The notes under the pieces are model-generated. The model did no database searches. It had not been told where the DNA came from and worked only from the letters and a program-made list of their open reading frames with translations. The position numbers and the translations under genes are program-made. Shown here piece after piece: positions 13,203 to 13,358 of a DNA stretch of 13,358 bases. This DNA comes from JANLUX01 sp031363705. GTDB taxonomy: Bacteria > Bacteroidota > Bacteroidia > AKYH767-A > OLB10. Each line of letters starts with the position of its first letter. Positions within the stretch are counted from its first letter, which is position 1. The DNA is taken from NCBI GenBank assembly GCA_031363705.1, contig JANLUX010000172.1, positions 1-13,358 on the forward strand. The letters run 5' to 3'.

Positions 13203-13358
13203 TTATCGGTTTATTATTAATTTACCTTTATCAGTGATAGAATTATTTAAAGTAACAAGATAATAATAAATGCCGGGGGATAAATTTTTTGTATTAATTG
13301 TTGTCCTTGTATGATACAATTGCTCGCGGATAATTTCGCCACCAATTGCATTTTGGAT
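13203..13358 (-). CDS. C-terminal end of a third T9SS copy (partial)
   Basis: Fifty-one residues are present before the TAA at 13203-13205, and the gene runs out of the window. The stretch I-Q-N-A-I-G-G-E-I-I-R-E-Q-L matches the sorting domain of copy 2 (I-Q-N-A-L-G-E-I-I-I-H-Q-Q-L), and both end L-S/T-P-G-I-Y-Y-Y-L through D-K-G-K-L-I-I-N-R. It is therefore a T9SS cargo with the same tail type. Whether its body is also a copy cannot be seen. Confidence 0.82.
   Translation of the reverse strand: MQNAIGGEIIREQLYHTRTTINTKNLSPGIYYYLVTLNNSITDKGKLIINR

Noticed and set aside
1..13358. tRNA, rRNA, transposase or integrase genes
   Set aside because: None was recognised by eye on either strand; there is no sign of a mobile element beyond the possible remnant at 9892-10077.

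Overview
The window looks like chromosomal DNA of an AT-rich member of the Bacteroidota. The evidence is several proteins with type IX secretion (T9SS) C-terminal sorting domains, promoters of the Bacteroidota form TTTG-N19/20-TAnnTTTG sitting just upstream of start codons, few recognisable Shine-Dalgarno sequences, and a CcmB-CcmC-CcmD-CcmE gene order that I recall from this phylum. Genus cannot be judged from the sequence.

Left part (1-3400): the 3' end of a T9SS cargo gene on the + strand converges on a long minus-strand gene across a strong hairpin terminator. The minus-strand gene encodes a surface fibre with twelve 16/17-residue repeats, an S74 (endosialidase-type) chaperone domain, a coiled coil and a T9SS sorting domain. 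Two more minus-strand genes follow: a small membrane protein with two CxxC pairs, and a small secreted DUF6799-type protein. The space before ccmB holds a minus-strand terminator-like hairpin that may end a small RNA or act as an attenuator.

Middle (3400-6220): a tight + strand operon for cytochrome c maturation, ccmB-ccmC-ccmD-ccmE, with ATGA overlaps. CcmE carries a CxxxY haem-binding motif instead of HxxxY, the mark of the variant System I. ccmC appears to start with TTG, in the same reading frame as ccmB and separated from it by one stop codon and four codons. Its own promoter motif then serves pcm (protein-L-isoaspartate methyltransferase).

Right-centre (6221-9864): a DtxR/MntR-family metalloregulator is divergent from a three-gene operon. 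That operon encodes a di-haem lipoprotein oxidoreductase (two CxxCH), a Rieske [2Fe-2S] probable lipoprotein with a Tat-like signal, and an outer-membrane beta-barrel. The regulator and operon promoters lie back to back. Taken together they suggest a metal-regulated envelope redox module. Its di-haem protein would be a client of the haem-attachment pathway encoded 1.6 kb upstream. The joint function is inference.

Right end (9865-13358): a probable gene remnant with a perfect 10-bp inverted repeat, then a minus-strand tandem array of at least three related T9SS proteins. The two complete copies share nearly the same beta-propeller-like body but have different C-terminal sorting domains. The third copy is cut by the window edge. 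Hairpin terminators separate the copies.
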